Origin: Pullilachnospira sp963929535 | Lineage (GTDB): Bacteria; Bacillota; Clostridia; Lachnospirales; Lachnospiraceae | Direction: 5' to 3' | DNA: 64,000 nucleotides | Assembly: GCA_963929535.1 (NCBI GenBank) | Contig: CAWVIZ010000007.1 | Span: forward strand, 1-64,000 | Shown here: positions 17,004 through 26,206 of the stretch, one piece after another | Layout of the letters: every line of letters starts with the position of its first letter | How positions within the stretch are numbered: position 1 is the stretch's first letter | Notes under the pieces: model-generated | What the model was told of the DNA's origin: nothing | Seen by the model: the letters and a program-made list of their open reading frames with translations, nothing else | Database searches by the model: none | Made by a program: the position numbers and the translations under genes

Positions 17004-18551
17004 TCAGTGCTGAACATCCTGCTCCGCCATCTCCTTCATCAGGTCAAAAGGCGGCAGGATTTCATCGATCATCCGGTACAGTTCATCATCATAACGCTCC
17101 TGAAGCCGGCATACCTCATCGAAAATCATGGAGGGCTCCCTCTCTTCTGTCACCGGTTCCCACACCAGAGTTTCCAAAGAAGGATCTCCCGTTCTGGCAA
17201 AGGCCCCCAGAGCCCCTGCCATCTGCGCCTCCAGCCGTTCACTCACCCCGGGCATCCCGCAGATCTCCACCTTGTCCGTGTTGTGAAAGAAAAACGGGAT
17301 ATCGGAACAGTGCCATGCCGGCTTTCCTCCCTGAATGGGAAATTCCAGAGTAAAGTTATAGAGAAAGGTGCCCGCTCCTCTTCCCTCTGCATGAAGCTTT
17401 GCCAGCCGCCGGGAGGGCTGCCGCATCACTCTGTCTATGCAGAGCACGTCCAGGATATGCTTCCCGGGATAAGTCTCCTTAAAGCAGCGGATGATCTCCT
17501 GCGTACGGTTCCCATATACCTTCTCCAGAATTTTTTCCGACTCATCCTCTGAAAGGGTCCGCTTATCGTACTGTGCCGGCCGGAAAGAAAACTCCCCGAA
17601 CACAGACCCGAGCATCATGGGGATCGCATACCCCCGCTCTCTCATGCCGTATTCCAGAGGATTTCCCCTGTAATAATCCCCGGCCAGAGGACCTCCTCCC
17701 ACATAGCCGCCCCGGGCGGCAACCGCAGGACTTACCTTTTTATACGCTTCTGCCAGATCACTGTACGGCACTGTCTCCAGCTCCTCCGCCCGGCTGCATC
17801 CCAGCTCCTTTAAAAGCGCCTCCACGATTTCTCTGCCGTCTCCCCGGCAGGTGGGAAGGATCTCTTTGCATCCCACACCGCTCATGATCATCACTTTCTG
17901 GAACAGCCCGTCCGCCTCAGGGATCTGGATCAGATCCGCTGCCTTCATTCCGCCTCCCGACTGTCCGAAAACGGTGATATTTTCCGGATCACCGCCGAAA
18001 ATTCCGATGTTGTCCTTCACCCACCGCAAAGCCGCAACCAGATCCCCGTGGCCTGCATTTCCCGAATTCTTATATTTTTCTCCAAAGGGCTCCAGATCCA
18101 GATATCCCAGGATATTCAGCCTGTGGTTGACGGAAACCACCACCACATCCTCCGCCATGCAGAGATTATATCCGTCATAAGCCACCTGTTCTATGGAGGA
18201 TCCCGCCGTATATCCGCCCCCGTGGAGCCATACCAGAACCGGATTTTCCGCTTTTTTATCCAGTGTTTTTGTCCAGATGTTCAGATTCTGGCAGTGCTCA
18301 TCCTGCAGCCAGTAGCGATGAGGGACCAGCATCTCTCCGCTGGGTCTCTCCTGATCCATCAAAGGACACACATAGCCGTAAGAGGTGGCATCCCACACTC
18401 CCTCCCACACGTACGGCCCGGGCATCTGAAATCTGTCCGCATACGCATAAGGAATACCCTTGAAAATATACTCCTCTCCATAAAAATATCCTTTCACCTT
18501 TCCCGATGAGGTTTCCAGCACCGGGACACTGTCATACCGAAATTCCTTCAC
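17004..18551 (-). CDS. Type-B carboxylesterase
   Basis: 515 residues, cytoplasmic. The fold is marked by the oxyanion loop HGGG (110-113), the nucleophile elbow FGQSGGG (Ser198), the conserved NIGIFGGDPENITVFG, and a C-terminal His in PAWHCSDIPFFFHN. The family hydrolyses carboxyl esters such as acetyl or feruloyl groups; substrate unknown. It begins with GTG after GGAGGAGAGG. The promoter at 18644-18672 and a leader palindrome (18583-18621) precede it. Next to a GH3 enzyme it may de-esterify plant glycosides (inference). Confidence 0.88.
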   Translation of the reverse strand: MKEFRYDSVPVLETSSGKVKGYFYGEEYIFKGIPYAYADRFQMPGPYVWEGVWDATSYGYVCPLMDQERPSGEMLVPHRYWLQDEHCQNLNIWTKTLDKKAENPVLVWLHGGGYTAGSSIEQVAYDGYNLCMAEDVVVVSVNHRLNILGYLDLEPFGEKYKNSGNAGHGDLVAALRWVKDNIGIFGGDPENITVFGQSGGGMKAADLIQIPEADGLFQKVMIMSGVGCKEILPTCRGDGREIVEALLKELGCSRAEELETVPYSDLAEAYKKVSPAVAARGGYVGGGPLAGDYYRGNPLEYGMRERGYAIPMMLGSVFGEFSFRPAQYDKRTLSEDESEKILEKVYGNRTQEIIRCFKETYPGKHILDVLCIDRVMRQPSRRLAKLHAEGRGAGTFLYNFTLEFPIQGGKPAWHCSDIPFFFHNTDKVEICGMPGVSERLEAQMAGALGAFARTGDPSLETLVWEPVTEEREPSMIFDEVCRLQERYDDELYRMIDEILPPFDLMKEMAEQDVQH

Positions 18552-18582
18552 AGCCAGTCCTCTCCTCCTTCTCCTGACAGAC

Positions 18583-18672
18583 CTGATCAGATAGGGAAAT
18601 TCCCTTCCTCTATCCGATCAGACAGAGATCAAATGATATTCCAATTATACCGCATTCCATTTTTGCTCTCAA
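18583..18672 (-). promoter_or_regulatory. Carboxylesterase promoter and leader palindrome
   Basis: Leftward TTGAGA (18667-18672), 17 bases, TATAAT (18644-18649). Just after the expected start point lies an inverted repeat (18583-18621) with outer arms CTGATC/GATCAG and inner GATAG/CTATC, which could be an operator or an RNA hairpin. Confidence 0.8.
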
Positions 18673-18728
18673 TATCTATTGTGACAGGTGGTGCTTCCGT
18701 CCTGCAGCAGTTCAGCCTTGATGATTTC

Positions 18729-18757
18729 TTGCTATTCTCTGAGCCGCATGATAAAAT
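18729..18757 (+). promoter_or_regulatory. Promoter of the flavin reductase-like gene
   Basis: TTGCTA (18729-18734), 17 bases, TAAAAT (18752-18757); about 190 bases ahead of the start codon. Confidence 0.6.
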
Positions 18758-18950
18758 TGTGAGCAGACGAAGGCTTCTCTATGCAAAAGGATGGCAGGAA
18801 AGCCGAAAGGCCAGACCGCCGGAAAAAAGGAAAACGCCGTCCCAAGCCCAGGGATGCCTGATATCAGGGAACTCGGGAAGCTCCTTTGGAGGAAAAGAAA
18901 GAGATGTGCCCGGCATTCACAAAACCAAAAACATTCAGGAGGACATAGCA

Positions 18951-19511
18951 ATGAGAAAAAATCTGGGAGCAAAACCATGGACGTATCCGCAGCCGGTATT
19001 TATCATCGGCAGCTATGATGAGGAAGGAAAGGCAAATGCGATGAATGCGGCCTGGGGCGGCATAAGCTGTGACACGGAGCTGTGCCTATGCATCAGCGCC
19101 GGTCATAAGACAACGGAAAATATCCTGAAAAGAAAAGCTTTCACCGTGAGCATGGCAACGTCCGGCCAGATGACAGCCTGCGATTATGTGGGTATCGTTT
19201 CAGGAAAAAACACTCCGGATAAGATGGAAAAGGCCGGCTTTCATACCACAAAGGCGGAATTCGTGGATGCGCCGGTCATTGAAGAACTTCCGATGACACT
19301 GGAGTGCCGGCTGATCAGCTACGACCCGGAAAGCTGCCATCTTTTTGGAGAGATCGTCAATGTGAGCGCTGACGAAAGCATTCTGACAGATGGGAAAATT
19401 GACATAAAGAAGCTTTCTCCCATCACCTTTGACCCGGTGGGAAATGCATATCATGTGATCGGTGAGAAAGTGGGGAATGCCTTTCATGACGGAGCGGAAT
19501 TAAAAAAATAA
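18951..19511 (+). CDS. Flavin reductase-like FMN-binding protein
   Basis: 186 residues with the split-barrel flavin reductase fold: PQPVFIIGSYDEEGKANAMNAAWGG at the start (the usual 'p.P..lvgt.d..G..N...' pattern), FTVSMAT, and CRLISYDPESCHLFGEIVNV near 125-145. The family includes NAD(P)H:flavin oxidoreductases and FMN-binding proteins of unknown partner. The ATG at 18951 follows AGGAGG exactly; a longer upstream frame is not used. No partner gene is adjacent; the shared terminator with the sugar operon lies downstream. Confidence 0.88.
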   Translation: MRKNLGAKPWTYPQPVFIIGSYDEEGKANAMNAAWGGISCDTELCLCISAGHKTTENILKRKAFTVSMATSGQMTACDYVGIVSGKNTPDKMEKAGFHTTKAEFVDAPVIEELPMTLECRLISYDPESCHLFGEIVNVSADESILTDGKIDIKKLSPITFDPVGNAYHVIGEKVGNAFHDGAELKK

Positions 19512-19517
19512 CAAAAC

Positions 19518-19660
19518 GTAACAGTTCAGCCTTCCGGCTTCACTGTTACAAATGTATGCACACAGGCTGCGATTTTCGCAGCTTGGCGCCCGCAAATCTC
19601 GGGATCACGCTGCGAATGCAGCGTGACACCTCGCGGGACATTGGAAGGCAGAACTGTTAC
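19518..19660. repeat. Dispersed repeat, full-length L...R-type element
   Basis: About 143 bases bounded by 18-base inverted ends GTAACAGTTCAGCCTTCC and its complement with one mismatch. Its first 32 bases (module L) form their own hairpin: GTAACAGT/ACTGTTAC outside and AGCC/GGCT inside around TTCC. The interior holds another hairpin (CACGCTGC/GCAGCGTG). No reading frame inside. It lies seven bases after the flavin reductase stop. Confidence 0.85.
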
Positions 19661-19693
19661 AACAAAGCTGCTCTGTCAAACCCTTCATCTACT

Positions 19694-19724
19694 GAAAAGA
19701 GGCCGGGTATTTTCGGCCTCTTTT
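19694..19724. terminator. Bidirectional terminator
   Basis: AAAAGAGGCCG / CGGCCTCTTTT with an eight-base loop, serving the rightward flavin reductase gene and the leftward sugar operon. Confidence 0.9.
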
Positions 19725-19800
19725 CAACTTAATCTTTACTAAATTTTACAGAATTTCTCCGCATGTCTTCAAATATCAAACCTCTGCAAAATGTTTCTCC

Positions 19801-21333
19801 TCACTCCGCTCTCCGCAGTCTCACCGCCATATACTGCCTGGAGGGAAGCTCCACCCGGAATTTTCCCTTATGGCGTCCGGCGCTCTCAATGGTCATATTC
19901 CAGGTATCGATCACCTCCACGTCGAACTCTGTCTCATCATCCACATGGAATTCCCTGAAGGACGGACGCATAAAGCTGTAGTAATAGAGATAATAGCTCT
20001 TCACCGGCTGATTGTATTCGCTCTCCGGCACCGCGCATACGCTGTCCCACTCCTGAAGCTGGGGAGCCAGCCCCAGCCCCGGCGTTTCACACAGGATCCT
20101 GTGGAGGAATTTCACCCGCTTCCAGCTTTCTCCGTGAAGAGTGCCTCCATGGGACCACCACAGTACATGATCCGGATTCACAAAGGTCTCCCCGTGGCCC
20201 GGATAGCCTCCTCTTACGGCGCCCTCCCAGAACCTGCGGATCATCTCCTCTCCGGTGATATTTCCCCAGCCGAACTGAATATTTCCCTCATAGGCGATCT
20301 CATCCAGCACCACAGGCTTGCGGTACCTCTCCCGGAACTGATCTGTCAGCTCCGCTCCCTTATACAGATCCTGCCGCTGAATACTGCAGTGGGTGATCCA
20401 GGGACGGCTGTGGTCGTACATGTTCCGGCAGTTGTGGATGGAACGGGGATGCCCGTAGGGGTCGTCCTGGCAGATGATCCGGGCATACCGCTCCCAGTCC
20501 TCCAGAGATTTCTGCGGCATCAGATCGTACTCATTGGCCAGAGACCACCATACATTCCGGAAAGCGGCAAACCGGGCGATCACATAATGCCAGTACAGAT
20601 CGTCCTGTTCCTTTGTCATGCAGGAAAATCCCCACCGGTCATAGGGATGCATCACGATCAGATCCGCCTGGATCCCCAGTTCTCCCAGCCTCCGGATACA
20701 GGACTCGATATGGCGGAAATGTTCCGGATGAAACCTGGTAAAATCCCAGTGGTTCCCCTCCGCCATGCCATTATATTCATTGAAATTCTCCACCGTCAGC
20801 ACGCTGCTGTCCATGGGTGTTCCCTCATAGGGATACGACCGGGGCTCACCCAGATTATATGCGTAGTGCTTGGGAAAGATACAGAAACGGATCTTATTGA
20901 ATCCCGCCTCCTCCAGACTTTTCAGCGTTTTTTCAATCTGCTCATCCGACTGCAGTTCCCACACATAGCAGGTGGTTCCCACCGAATAGTAGGGCGTTCC
21001 GTCCTCATACGCAAAGTGGAACGTATTGGCCACCCTCACAGGCCCGTGATTTGCCGGCCCGGCAGCCGTCACCCAAAAGGCTCCGGAGACGCTGTCCTCC
21101 AGGAAGTCCCCCTCCAGCCGGAACCTGTATTCTCCCTCAAAGGACGGCATAAACCGCACCCGGTACACCCCGTCTCCGTCATAGAAGCCCTTTGCGGTCA
21201 CCGACTCCTCCGGTCCCTGAAAATGCCCCTGTATCCAGTGCTCTGTAAAGGGATTTCCCTCTGAAGGGCCGCTGACCGCAGCTTCAAACACACCCCACCG
21301 TTCCACAGTTTTCTCATAATTCACCATGCTCAT
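19801..21333 (-). CDS. Apiosidase-like glycoside hydrolase (DUF5060-DUF4038-DUF5605 architecture)
   Basis: 510 residues, no signal peptide. An N-terminal beta-sandwich (EKTVERWGVFEAAV, GFYDGDGVYRVRFMPSFEGEY) precedes a TIM barrel with FNKIRFCIFP, the likely acid/base in WWSLANEYD and the likely nucleophile in KPVVLDEIAYEG, then a C-terminal beta domain (RQYMAVRL). The barrel type is related to GH140 D-apiosidases and other exo-acting enzymes on plant pectin side chains. Start: ATG at 21333 after GGGAGG. Last gene of a five-gene operon and probably intracellular, releasing a sugar from an imported oligosaccharide (inference). Confidence 0.8.
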   Translation of the reverse strand: MSMVNYEKTVERWGVFEAAVSGPSEGNPFTEHWIQGHFQGPEESVTAKGFYDGDGVYRVRFMPSFEGEYRFRLEGDFLEDSVSGAFWVTAAGPANHGPVRVANTFHFAYEDGTPYYSVGTTCYVWELQSDEQIEKTLKSLEEAGFNKIRFCIFPKHYAYNLGEPRSYPYEGTPMDSSVLTVENFNEYNGMAEGNHWDFTRFHPEHFRHIESCIRRLGELGIQADLIVMHPYDRWGFSCMTKEQDDLYWHYVIARFAAFRNVWWSLANEYDLMPQKSLEDWERYARIICQDDPYGHPRSIHNCRNMYDHSRPWITHCSIQRQDLYKGAELTDQFRERYRKPVVLDEIAYEGNIQFGWGNITGEEMIRRFWEGAVRGGYPGHGETFVNPDHVLWWSHGGTLHGESWKRVKFLHRILCETPGLGLAPQLQEWDSVCAVPESEYNQPVKSYYLYYYSFMRPSFREFHVDDETEFDVEVIDTWNMTIESAGRHKGKFRVELPSRQYMAVRLRRAE

Positions 21334-21368
21334 CTGTAAAATCCTCCCATTTTTCCCATAATCCCAGC

Positions 21369-22847
21369 TTATCCTGTCACCATACGGACAGCCCGTTTCC
21401 AGCCTTCATACTTCTCCCGTCTCATCTGATCCTCCATCGCCGGAAGGAAATCCGTATACGTCAGGTTCCTGAAAACTTCATTGCCATAAAATCCCATTCC
21501 CAGTCCCGCCGCGTACGCGGCTCCGATCCCGGAAAGCTCCTCCGCCCGGGGCACCAGGACCCTGGAATTCAGGATATCGCTCTGAAACTGCATCAGCCAC
21601 TGATTTCTCGTAGGTCCACCATCTACCCGCAGCTCCGTTTTTTCAATCCCCGATTCCTCCTGCATCAGCCGGACAATATCCGTGATCTGATAGGCGATGC
21701 ACTCCAGACCTGCCCGTACCAGCTCATTTTTTCCGGTGGTCCTGCTCATTCCGCAGAATGCCGCCAGCACGTCGCTTCTCCAGTAGGGCGCTCCCAGGCC
21801 GGAAAATGCCGGTACAAGACAGGTGCGGTCCTCCGGGTTTGCCTTTGCCGCCATTTCTCCGGACAGAGCCGGATCCTCCAGGATCCCCACCTGATCCTTC
21901 AGCCAGGTGATCACGGCTCCCGTATAATTGATATTTCCCTCCAGCACATACTGCACTTTTCCCCCCAGTTTCCAGGCCAGGGAGGTGACCACTCCCCGGC
22001 AGGAGAACACCGGCCGCTCCCCGGTATTCATCATAATGGAAGATCCCGTCCCATAGGTGGCCTTCATCATTCCCTCCGACAGGCATCCCTGTCCCAGAAG
22101 CGCTCCGTGGGAATCTCCCAGGACACTGTGGACGGGCACCGGGCGGGGAAGCACTCCTTCAAAATCCGTCTCCCCGAACCATCCGTCCGAATCCGTAAGC
22201 TTTGGAAGGCAATCCACAGGGATCCCAAAGCTGCCGCACAGCTTTTCATCCCAGGACAGCTTCTTAAGATGGAAAAGCTGCGTCCGGGAAGCGTTGGAGT
22301 AATCCGTCCGGAACTCTTTTCCACCGGTCAGCCGGAAAATCAGGAAGCTGTCCACATTTCCACAGCAGATATCCCCATTTTCCGCGGCCTTTTTTACTCC
22401 GTCCACATTTTCAAAGATCCAGGCCAGCTTGGCCGCGGAAAAATACGGGGAAAGGGGAAGCCCGCTGCGGCGGCGGATCTCATCGGCCAGTCCCTGCGCC
22501 TGCAGTCTGTCACAAATCTCCTTTCCTCTGGCGCACTGCCATACAATGGCATTGTACACCGGTTTTCCCGTCCTTCTGTTCCAGGCAACAGCAGTCTCCC
22601 TCTGGTTGCTGATCCCCACTCCCGCGATATTTTCTCCGGGTATTCCGGTCTTTTCCAGGAGTTTTTTCACCACTTCAATGGTATTTTTATAGATTTCCTC
22701 CGGGTCATGCTCCACCCATCCCCTTTGATCGATCTTCTGGGCGTGAGCCTTGTCCGTTCTGGCAAGCAGCCGGCCTTCCCGGTCAAACATCATGGCCTTG
22801 GTTCCCTGGGTGCTCTGGTCTATTCCGATCAAGTACCTGTCCATCAT
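21369..22847 (-). CDS. FGGY-family carbohydrate kinase (glycerol-kinase-like)
   Basis: 492 residues. FGGY N-domain: YLIGIDQSTQGTKAMMFD, GISNQRET and YNAIVWQCARG; ATP-binding C-domain: GDSHGALLGQG, ATYGTGSSIMMNTG and LRVDGGPTRNQWLMQFQSDIL. It is close to glycerol kinase in plan, but no glycerol facilitator or glycerol-phosphate oxidase is near; with an isomerase and a split transketolase beside it the substrate is more likely a ketose such as D-apulose, D-erythrulose or D-xylulose (inference). It overlaps the upstream transketolase stop by four bases. Confidence 0.85.
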   Translation of the reverse strand: MMDRYLIGIDQSTQGTKAMMFDREGRLLARTDKAHAQKIDQRGWVEHDPEEIYKNTIEVVKKLLEKTGIPGENIAGVGISNQRETAVAWNRRTGKPVYNAIVWQCARGKEICDRLQAQGLADEIRRRSGLPLSPYFSAAKLAWIFENVDGVKKAAENGDICCGNVDSFLIFRLTGGKEFRTDYSNASRTQLFHLKKLSWDEKLCGSFGIPVDCLPKLTDSDGWFGETDFEGVLPRPVPVHSVLGDSHGALLGQGCLSEGMMKATYGTGSSIMMNTGERPVFSCRGVVTSLAWKLGGKVQYVLEGNINYTGAVITWLKDQVGILEDPALSGEMAAKANPEDRTCLVPAFSGLGAPYWRSDVLAAFCGMSRTTGKNELVRAGLECIAYQITDIVRLMQEESGIEKTELRVDGGPTRNQWLMQFQSDILNSRVLVPRAEELSGIGAAYAAGLGMGFYGNEVFRNLTYTDFLPAMEDQMRREKYEGWKRAVRMVTG

Positions 22848-23845
22848 ACCAGCTCCATCACCTTTCCCGCAATCCCTTCCGCGTTCAGCCCGTAATGATC
22901 AAATACCTCCCGGGAGGTTCCTGTGATCACCGGGGCATCCGGAAGCGCCATGTTCACCACAGTTCTGGGACACCATTCCCCCACCACCTGGGACACCATG
23001 GATCCCAGACCGCCGAAGGGGGAATGCTCCTCCACGGTTACCACTGCCCTGGCATTCCTGGCCGCCCGGATCACGGCTTCCCGGTCCAGAGGCTTTACAC
23101 AGTACATATCCAGCACCGTCGCCTGTATCCCCCGCTCCGCCAGAAGCCCTGCCGCGTCCAGAGCGGGACGCACCATCTCTCCGCAGGCGATGATGGCCGC
23201 ATCCTCTCCTTCCCGGAGCCAGGTGGCTTTGTCCATCTCAAAGGGAGTGTTCTCCTCCGTATAGATGTCCTCCACCGGATTTCTCCCCACCCGGACATAT
23301 GCCGGCTTCGTATCCGCAAGCAGCGCCTCCGTCAGCTTCCGGGTCTGATGCCTGTCGCTGGGAAGGTACACCCGCATATTGGGGATGGCAGCCATGGCGG
23401 CGATATCCTGGGCGGAATGATGGCTCATCCCCAGAGCTCCGTAGCTGATCCCTCCGCTGATCCCGATCAGCTTCACATTGGTGTTGGAATACGCCACATC
23501 CACCTTGGCCTGTTCATAGCTTCTGGTGGTGAGAAAACAGGCAGGAGAGGCGGCAAAGGGCTTCTTTCCGCACTTGGCCAGCCCTGCCGACACGCTCACC
23601 AGATTCTGTTCGGCGATCCCCATCTCCACAAACTGCCCGGGAAATTTTTCCGCAAAAGGCGCCAGGGAAGCGCTCCCCCGGGAATCGCTGCACAGGACCA
23701 CCAGATCCTTATCCTGTCCGGCATGCTCCATCAGCACCTGACAGATGGCCTGCCGGTTGGGAATCCTGTTGGGGGTGTTTTCCGTCTTTGCCGCTCCCTG
23801 GGTTTCTCCTCCATTTTCCTGAGCCTTCCAAATCCTGTCACTCAT
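22844..23845 (-). CDS. Transketolase, C-terminal subunit
   Basis: 333 residues comprising the pyrimidine-binding and C-terminal domains of transketolase: RQAICQVLMEHAGQDKDLVVLCSD, QFVEMGIAEQNLVSVSAGLA (with the catalytic Glu that activates thiamine diphosphate), YVRVGRNP and VTVEEHSPFGGLG. It needs the N-terminal subunit encoded just upstream (overlap of eight bases). A split transketolase set inside a sugar operon is typical of dedicated pathways rather than the central pentose phosphate enzyme. Confidence 0.92.
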   Translation of the reverse strand: MSDRIWKAQENGGETQGAAKTENTPNRIPNRQAICQVLMEHAGQDKDLVVLCSDSRGSASLAPFAEKFPGQFVEMGIAEQNLVSVSAGLAKCGKKPFAASPACFLTTRSYEQAKVDVAYSNTNVKLIGISGGISYGALGMSHHSAQDIAAMAAIPNMRVYLPSDRHQTRKLTEALLADTKPAYVRVGRNPVEDIYTEENTPFEMDKATWLREGEDAAIIACGEMVRPALDAAGLLAERGIQATVLDMYCVKPLDREAVIRAARNARAVVTVEEHSPFGGLGSMVSQVVGEWCPRTVVNMALPDAPVITGTSREVFDHYGLNAEGIAGKVMELV

Positions 23846-24698
23846 CCGCGCTTCCTCCTTTCTCCCGCTCCATACACTCTGCGGCCCGCTCTCTTTCCTC
23901 CAGATCCTTCATGATCTGCTGATATTCTTCCTGGGAGGGAACCTTATGGTGCCATCCCGCTTTGTTTTCCATCACCGGAGAGCCGCAGCCCTTCACTGTA
24001 TCGGCCACGATCACCGAAGGCTTTCCCTTGCACTGTCTTGCTCTGGAAAATGCCTCCCGCAGCGCCCGGATATCGTTTCCGTCTGCCGTGATCACATTCC
24101 ATCCGAAGCTGGACCAGCGTTCTTTCTGTACATCCTGGCTCATCACATCCTCCGTATTTCCGGAGATCTGCAGCCGGTTCCGGTCCACCACCGCGCAGAG
24201 ATTATCCAGATGATAGTGACCGGCGGCCATGGCTCCCTCCCACACAGAGCCTTCCGCCAGTTCCCCGTCGCCCATCACCACATACACCCGGTTCTTCCTG
24301 CCGTCCATCCGGCAGGCCAGGGCCATTCCCACACACACCGGGAGCCCGTGTCCCAGAGAACCGGAATTCATCTCGATCCCCGGTAGCTTGTTGTTGGGAT
24401 GTCCGATAAAAGGAGAACCGAATTTTGAAAATTTCTCCAGCACCTCCTTAAGCGGGAAAAATCCCTTTTCCGCCAGCACCGCGTAATATGCCTCCACAGA
24501 ATGTCCCTTGCTCAGAACGAAAAGGTCTCTGTCAGGGTCCTCCTGATTTTCCGGGGAAATGTTCATCTCCTCAAAATACAGCTCCGTCAGAATATCCATC
24601 ACGCTCATATCCCCGCCGATATGGCCTCCCTTTCCGGCCATCACGATATTCACCGCGTCTTTTCTCAGCTTATAGGCCTTAGCCTGTAAATTTTCCAT
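23838..24698 (-). CDS. Transketolase, N-terminal (thiamine diphosphate-binding) subunit
   Basis: 286 residues. GHIGGDMSVMDILTELYF near 25-42 and the thiamine diphosphate/Mg motif GDGELAEGSVWEGAMAAG...NLCAVVDRN (about 144-175) are clear; KGHSVEAYYAVL contains the substrate-site His. It forms the active enzyme with the C-terminal subunit. It starts four bases after the isomerase-like gene stop, so the operon order is isomerase, transketolase N, transketolase C, kinase, hydrolase. Confidence 0.92.
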   Translation of the reverse strand: MENLQAKAYKLRKDAVNIVMAGKGGHIGGDMSVMDILTELYFEEMNISPENQEDPDRDLFVLSKGHSVEAYYAVLAEKGFFPLKEVLEKFSKFGSPFIGHPNNKLPGIEMNSGSLGHGLPVCVGMALACRMDGRKNRVYVVMGDGELAEGSVWEGAMAAGHYHLDNLCAVVDRNRLQISGNTEDVMSQDVQKERWSSFGWNVITADGNDIRALREAFSRARQCKGKPSVIVADTVKGCGSPVMENKAGWHHKVPSQEEYQQIMKDLEERERAAECMEREKGGSADE

Positions 24699-24702
24699 AT
24701 TC

Positions 24703-26115
24703 TCACCTCTGCTTTCCCGGATGATAGATGGCTTCCTGCACCTGCTCCTGGATGGGATCGTACAGATCCGGCTTCACTCCGATATACCTGCAGGCTTCAT
24801 AGAGAACGGGGACCACATCCCGGTGGATTCCCACACAGTGATGAATGTACGGTCCGCAGACCAGCTTGTTTTCCAGCCGGGGGAGATTCTCCACCTCCAC
24901 CCATACATAGGTGCCTTTGGTATACGGCCCCTCCACCCCTCTGGCATGGCCCAGCAGCAGGGAGTACTCCCCTTTGTCCCCGTCAAACCGGCACAGCGTC
25001 ATGTCCCCGTGCTTTGCCTCCGCCTCCACAGCTCCCGGATGATCAAAGGCCAGAGGATATCCGATCCTGGGCTTCTCCCTGGCTACGGAAATCGGCCAGG
25101 GGCCGCAGTGCTGCAGAAGCTCTCCGTTCTCATTGTCCGGATGGCGCACTGTCCAGTCGGCAAAGAAGGACCGCGCCTCTCCCAGCGCCGCCGCCTCGGC
25201 CATCAGAGCGGTCACCGCTCCATGGATATCCGTCTCACAAACCACCGGGAAGCCCTCCTCATTCAGCAGGGCATTGGCCGCGCACGGCATGATCCCCAGC
25301 TCACTCTGCAAAGCGTTCCAGCACTGGATCGCTCCCGCATTGCATCCATACCGGTCGGCCAGACGCCGGATGGCCACCTTCAGCGCCGCCACCTTCCAGA
25401 GTTCTTCCTCCTTCACCTGGATTTCCATATGCTCCCTGCAGTACTCCACCACCCTGGCAGCTTCCGTCTTTTCCTCCAGCGCCTGATGAACCTGGGCGGT
25501 CAGCTCCGGAAGGGGGACGGGAGCAAGCTGGATATTGAACTTTTCCAGCAGCTCTCCTTCATTGCACATGGTGGACCAGAAATCAAAAGGTCTGGGGCCG
25601 ATCTGCAGGATCCTGATATGGCGGAAGGTCTTCACCACATTGCAGACCGCCTGAAAATTCCGGATTCCCAGGGCAAATGCCTCATCCTCCAGTCTGCAGT
25701 TGGTCAGATAGGTAAAGGGCACCTGAAATCTGCGCAGTACCTTGCCGGTGGCAAAAAGTCCGCACTGGCTGTCCCTCAGCCGTACCCCCTTCTCATCCGG
25801 CCGCTCGTCCCTGGGGCCCCAGAGAAGCACCGGCACATTCAGTTCCTTTGCCAGCCTAGCGCAGACATACTCCGTGCCGAAATTGCAGTGGGGAAGAAAC
25901 AGTCCGTCCACCTGCTCCCTCCGGAACTTCTCAATGATGGCCGGAAGGTCCCTGTCGTCATACAGAAGTCCCTCCTCATTGATATCCCGGATATCCGCAA
26001 ACCTTACATCCAGCTCCTTAAGCCGCTTCTCCGTCAGTCTGGCATACTTCAGCGCGTCCGGCGCACTGAAAATACTTCTTCTGGTGGGCGCCACACCCAA
26101 TGTAATCCCTTTCAT
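24703..26115 (-). CDS. L-fucose/D-arabinose isomerase-like protein
   Basis: 470 residues with the fucose isomerase-like plan: an N-terminal Rossmann-like part (VDGLFLPHCNFGTEYVCARLA), a middle domain with ALKVAIRRLADRYGCNAGAIQCWNA, the metal-site stretch PVVCETDIHGAVTALMAEAA (Glu and Asp) and a C-terminal His (GPYIHHCVG). The family includes aldose-ketose isomerases and some epimerase-like relatives. Ribosome site GGAGG before the ATG at 26115. First gene of the LacI-regulated operon; I infer it converts the released aldose to a ketose for the kinase. Confidence 0.8.
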   Translation of the reverse strand: MKGITLGVAPTRRSIFSAPDALKYARLTEKRLKELDVRFADIRDINEEGLLYDDRDLPAIIEKFRREQVDGLFLPHCNFGTEYVCARLAKELNVPVLLWGPRDERPDEKGVRLRDSQCGLFATGKVLRRFQVPFTYLTNCRLEDEAFALGIRNFQAVCNVVKTFRHIRILQIGPRPFDFWSTMCNEGELLEKFNIQLAPVPLPELTAQVHQALEEKTEAARVVEYCREHMEIQVKEEELWKVAALKVAIRRLADRYGCNAGAIQCWNALQSELGIMPCAANALLNEEGFPVVCETDIHGAVTALMAEAAALGEARSFFADWTVRHPDNENGELLQHCGPWPISVAREKPRIGYPLAFDHPGAVEAEAKHGDMTLCRFDGDKGEYSLLLGHARGVEGPYTKGTYVWVEVENLPRLENKLVCGPYIHHCVGIHRDVVPVLYEACRYIGVKPDLYDPIQEQVQEAIYHPGKQR

Positions 26116-26136
26116 CCTTCAGTCCTCCATACACGA

Positions 26137-26206
26137 ATTAAGTAAATTTTACTTAATTATTAAATTCTTTATCCATGATTATACTTAACAGTTTTAGGAA
26201 AGTCAA
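26137..26206 (-). promoter_or_regulatory. Promoter and operator of the sugar operon
   Basis: Leftward TTGACT (26201-26206), 17 bases, TATAAT (26178-26183). About 20 bases downstream of the -10 is a perfect palindrome with 10-bp arms ATTAAGTAAA/TTTACTTAAT around one base (26137-26157). A related half-site TTTACTAAA lies near 26213-26221, upstream of the -35. These are the expected LacI-type operator positions. Confidence 0.88.

Noticed and set aside
18633..18950. Longer start for the flavin reductase-like protein
   Set aside because: The extra 106 residues are low-quality sequence containing the gene's promoter, while AGGAGG fixes the start at 18951.
19870..21264. 464-residue plus-strand frame opposite the apiosidase-like gene
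   Set aside because: Antisense shadow; the minus strand encodes a clear enzyme with promoter and operon context.
21369..22847. Naming the FGGY kinase as glycerol kinase (glpK)
   Set aside because: Similarity is real, but the operon with an isomerase and split transketolase argues for a ketose substrate, so no symbol was given.
24721..26145. 474-residue open frame on the plus strand opposite the fucose-isomerase-like gene
   Set aside because: His/Pro/Leu-rich antisense shadow of a real gene in a GC-rich region, with no recognisable domain.
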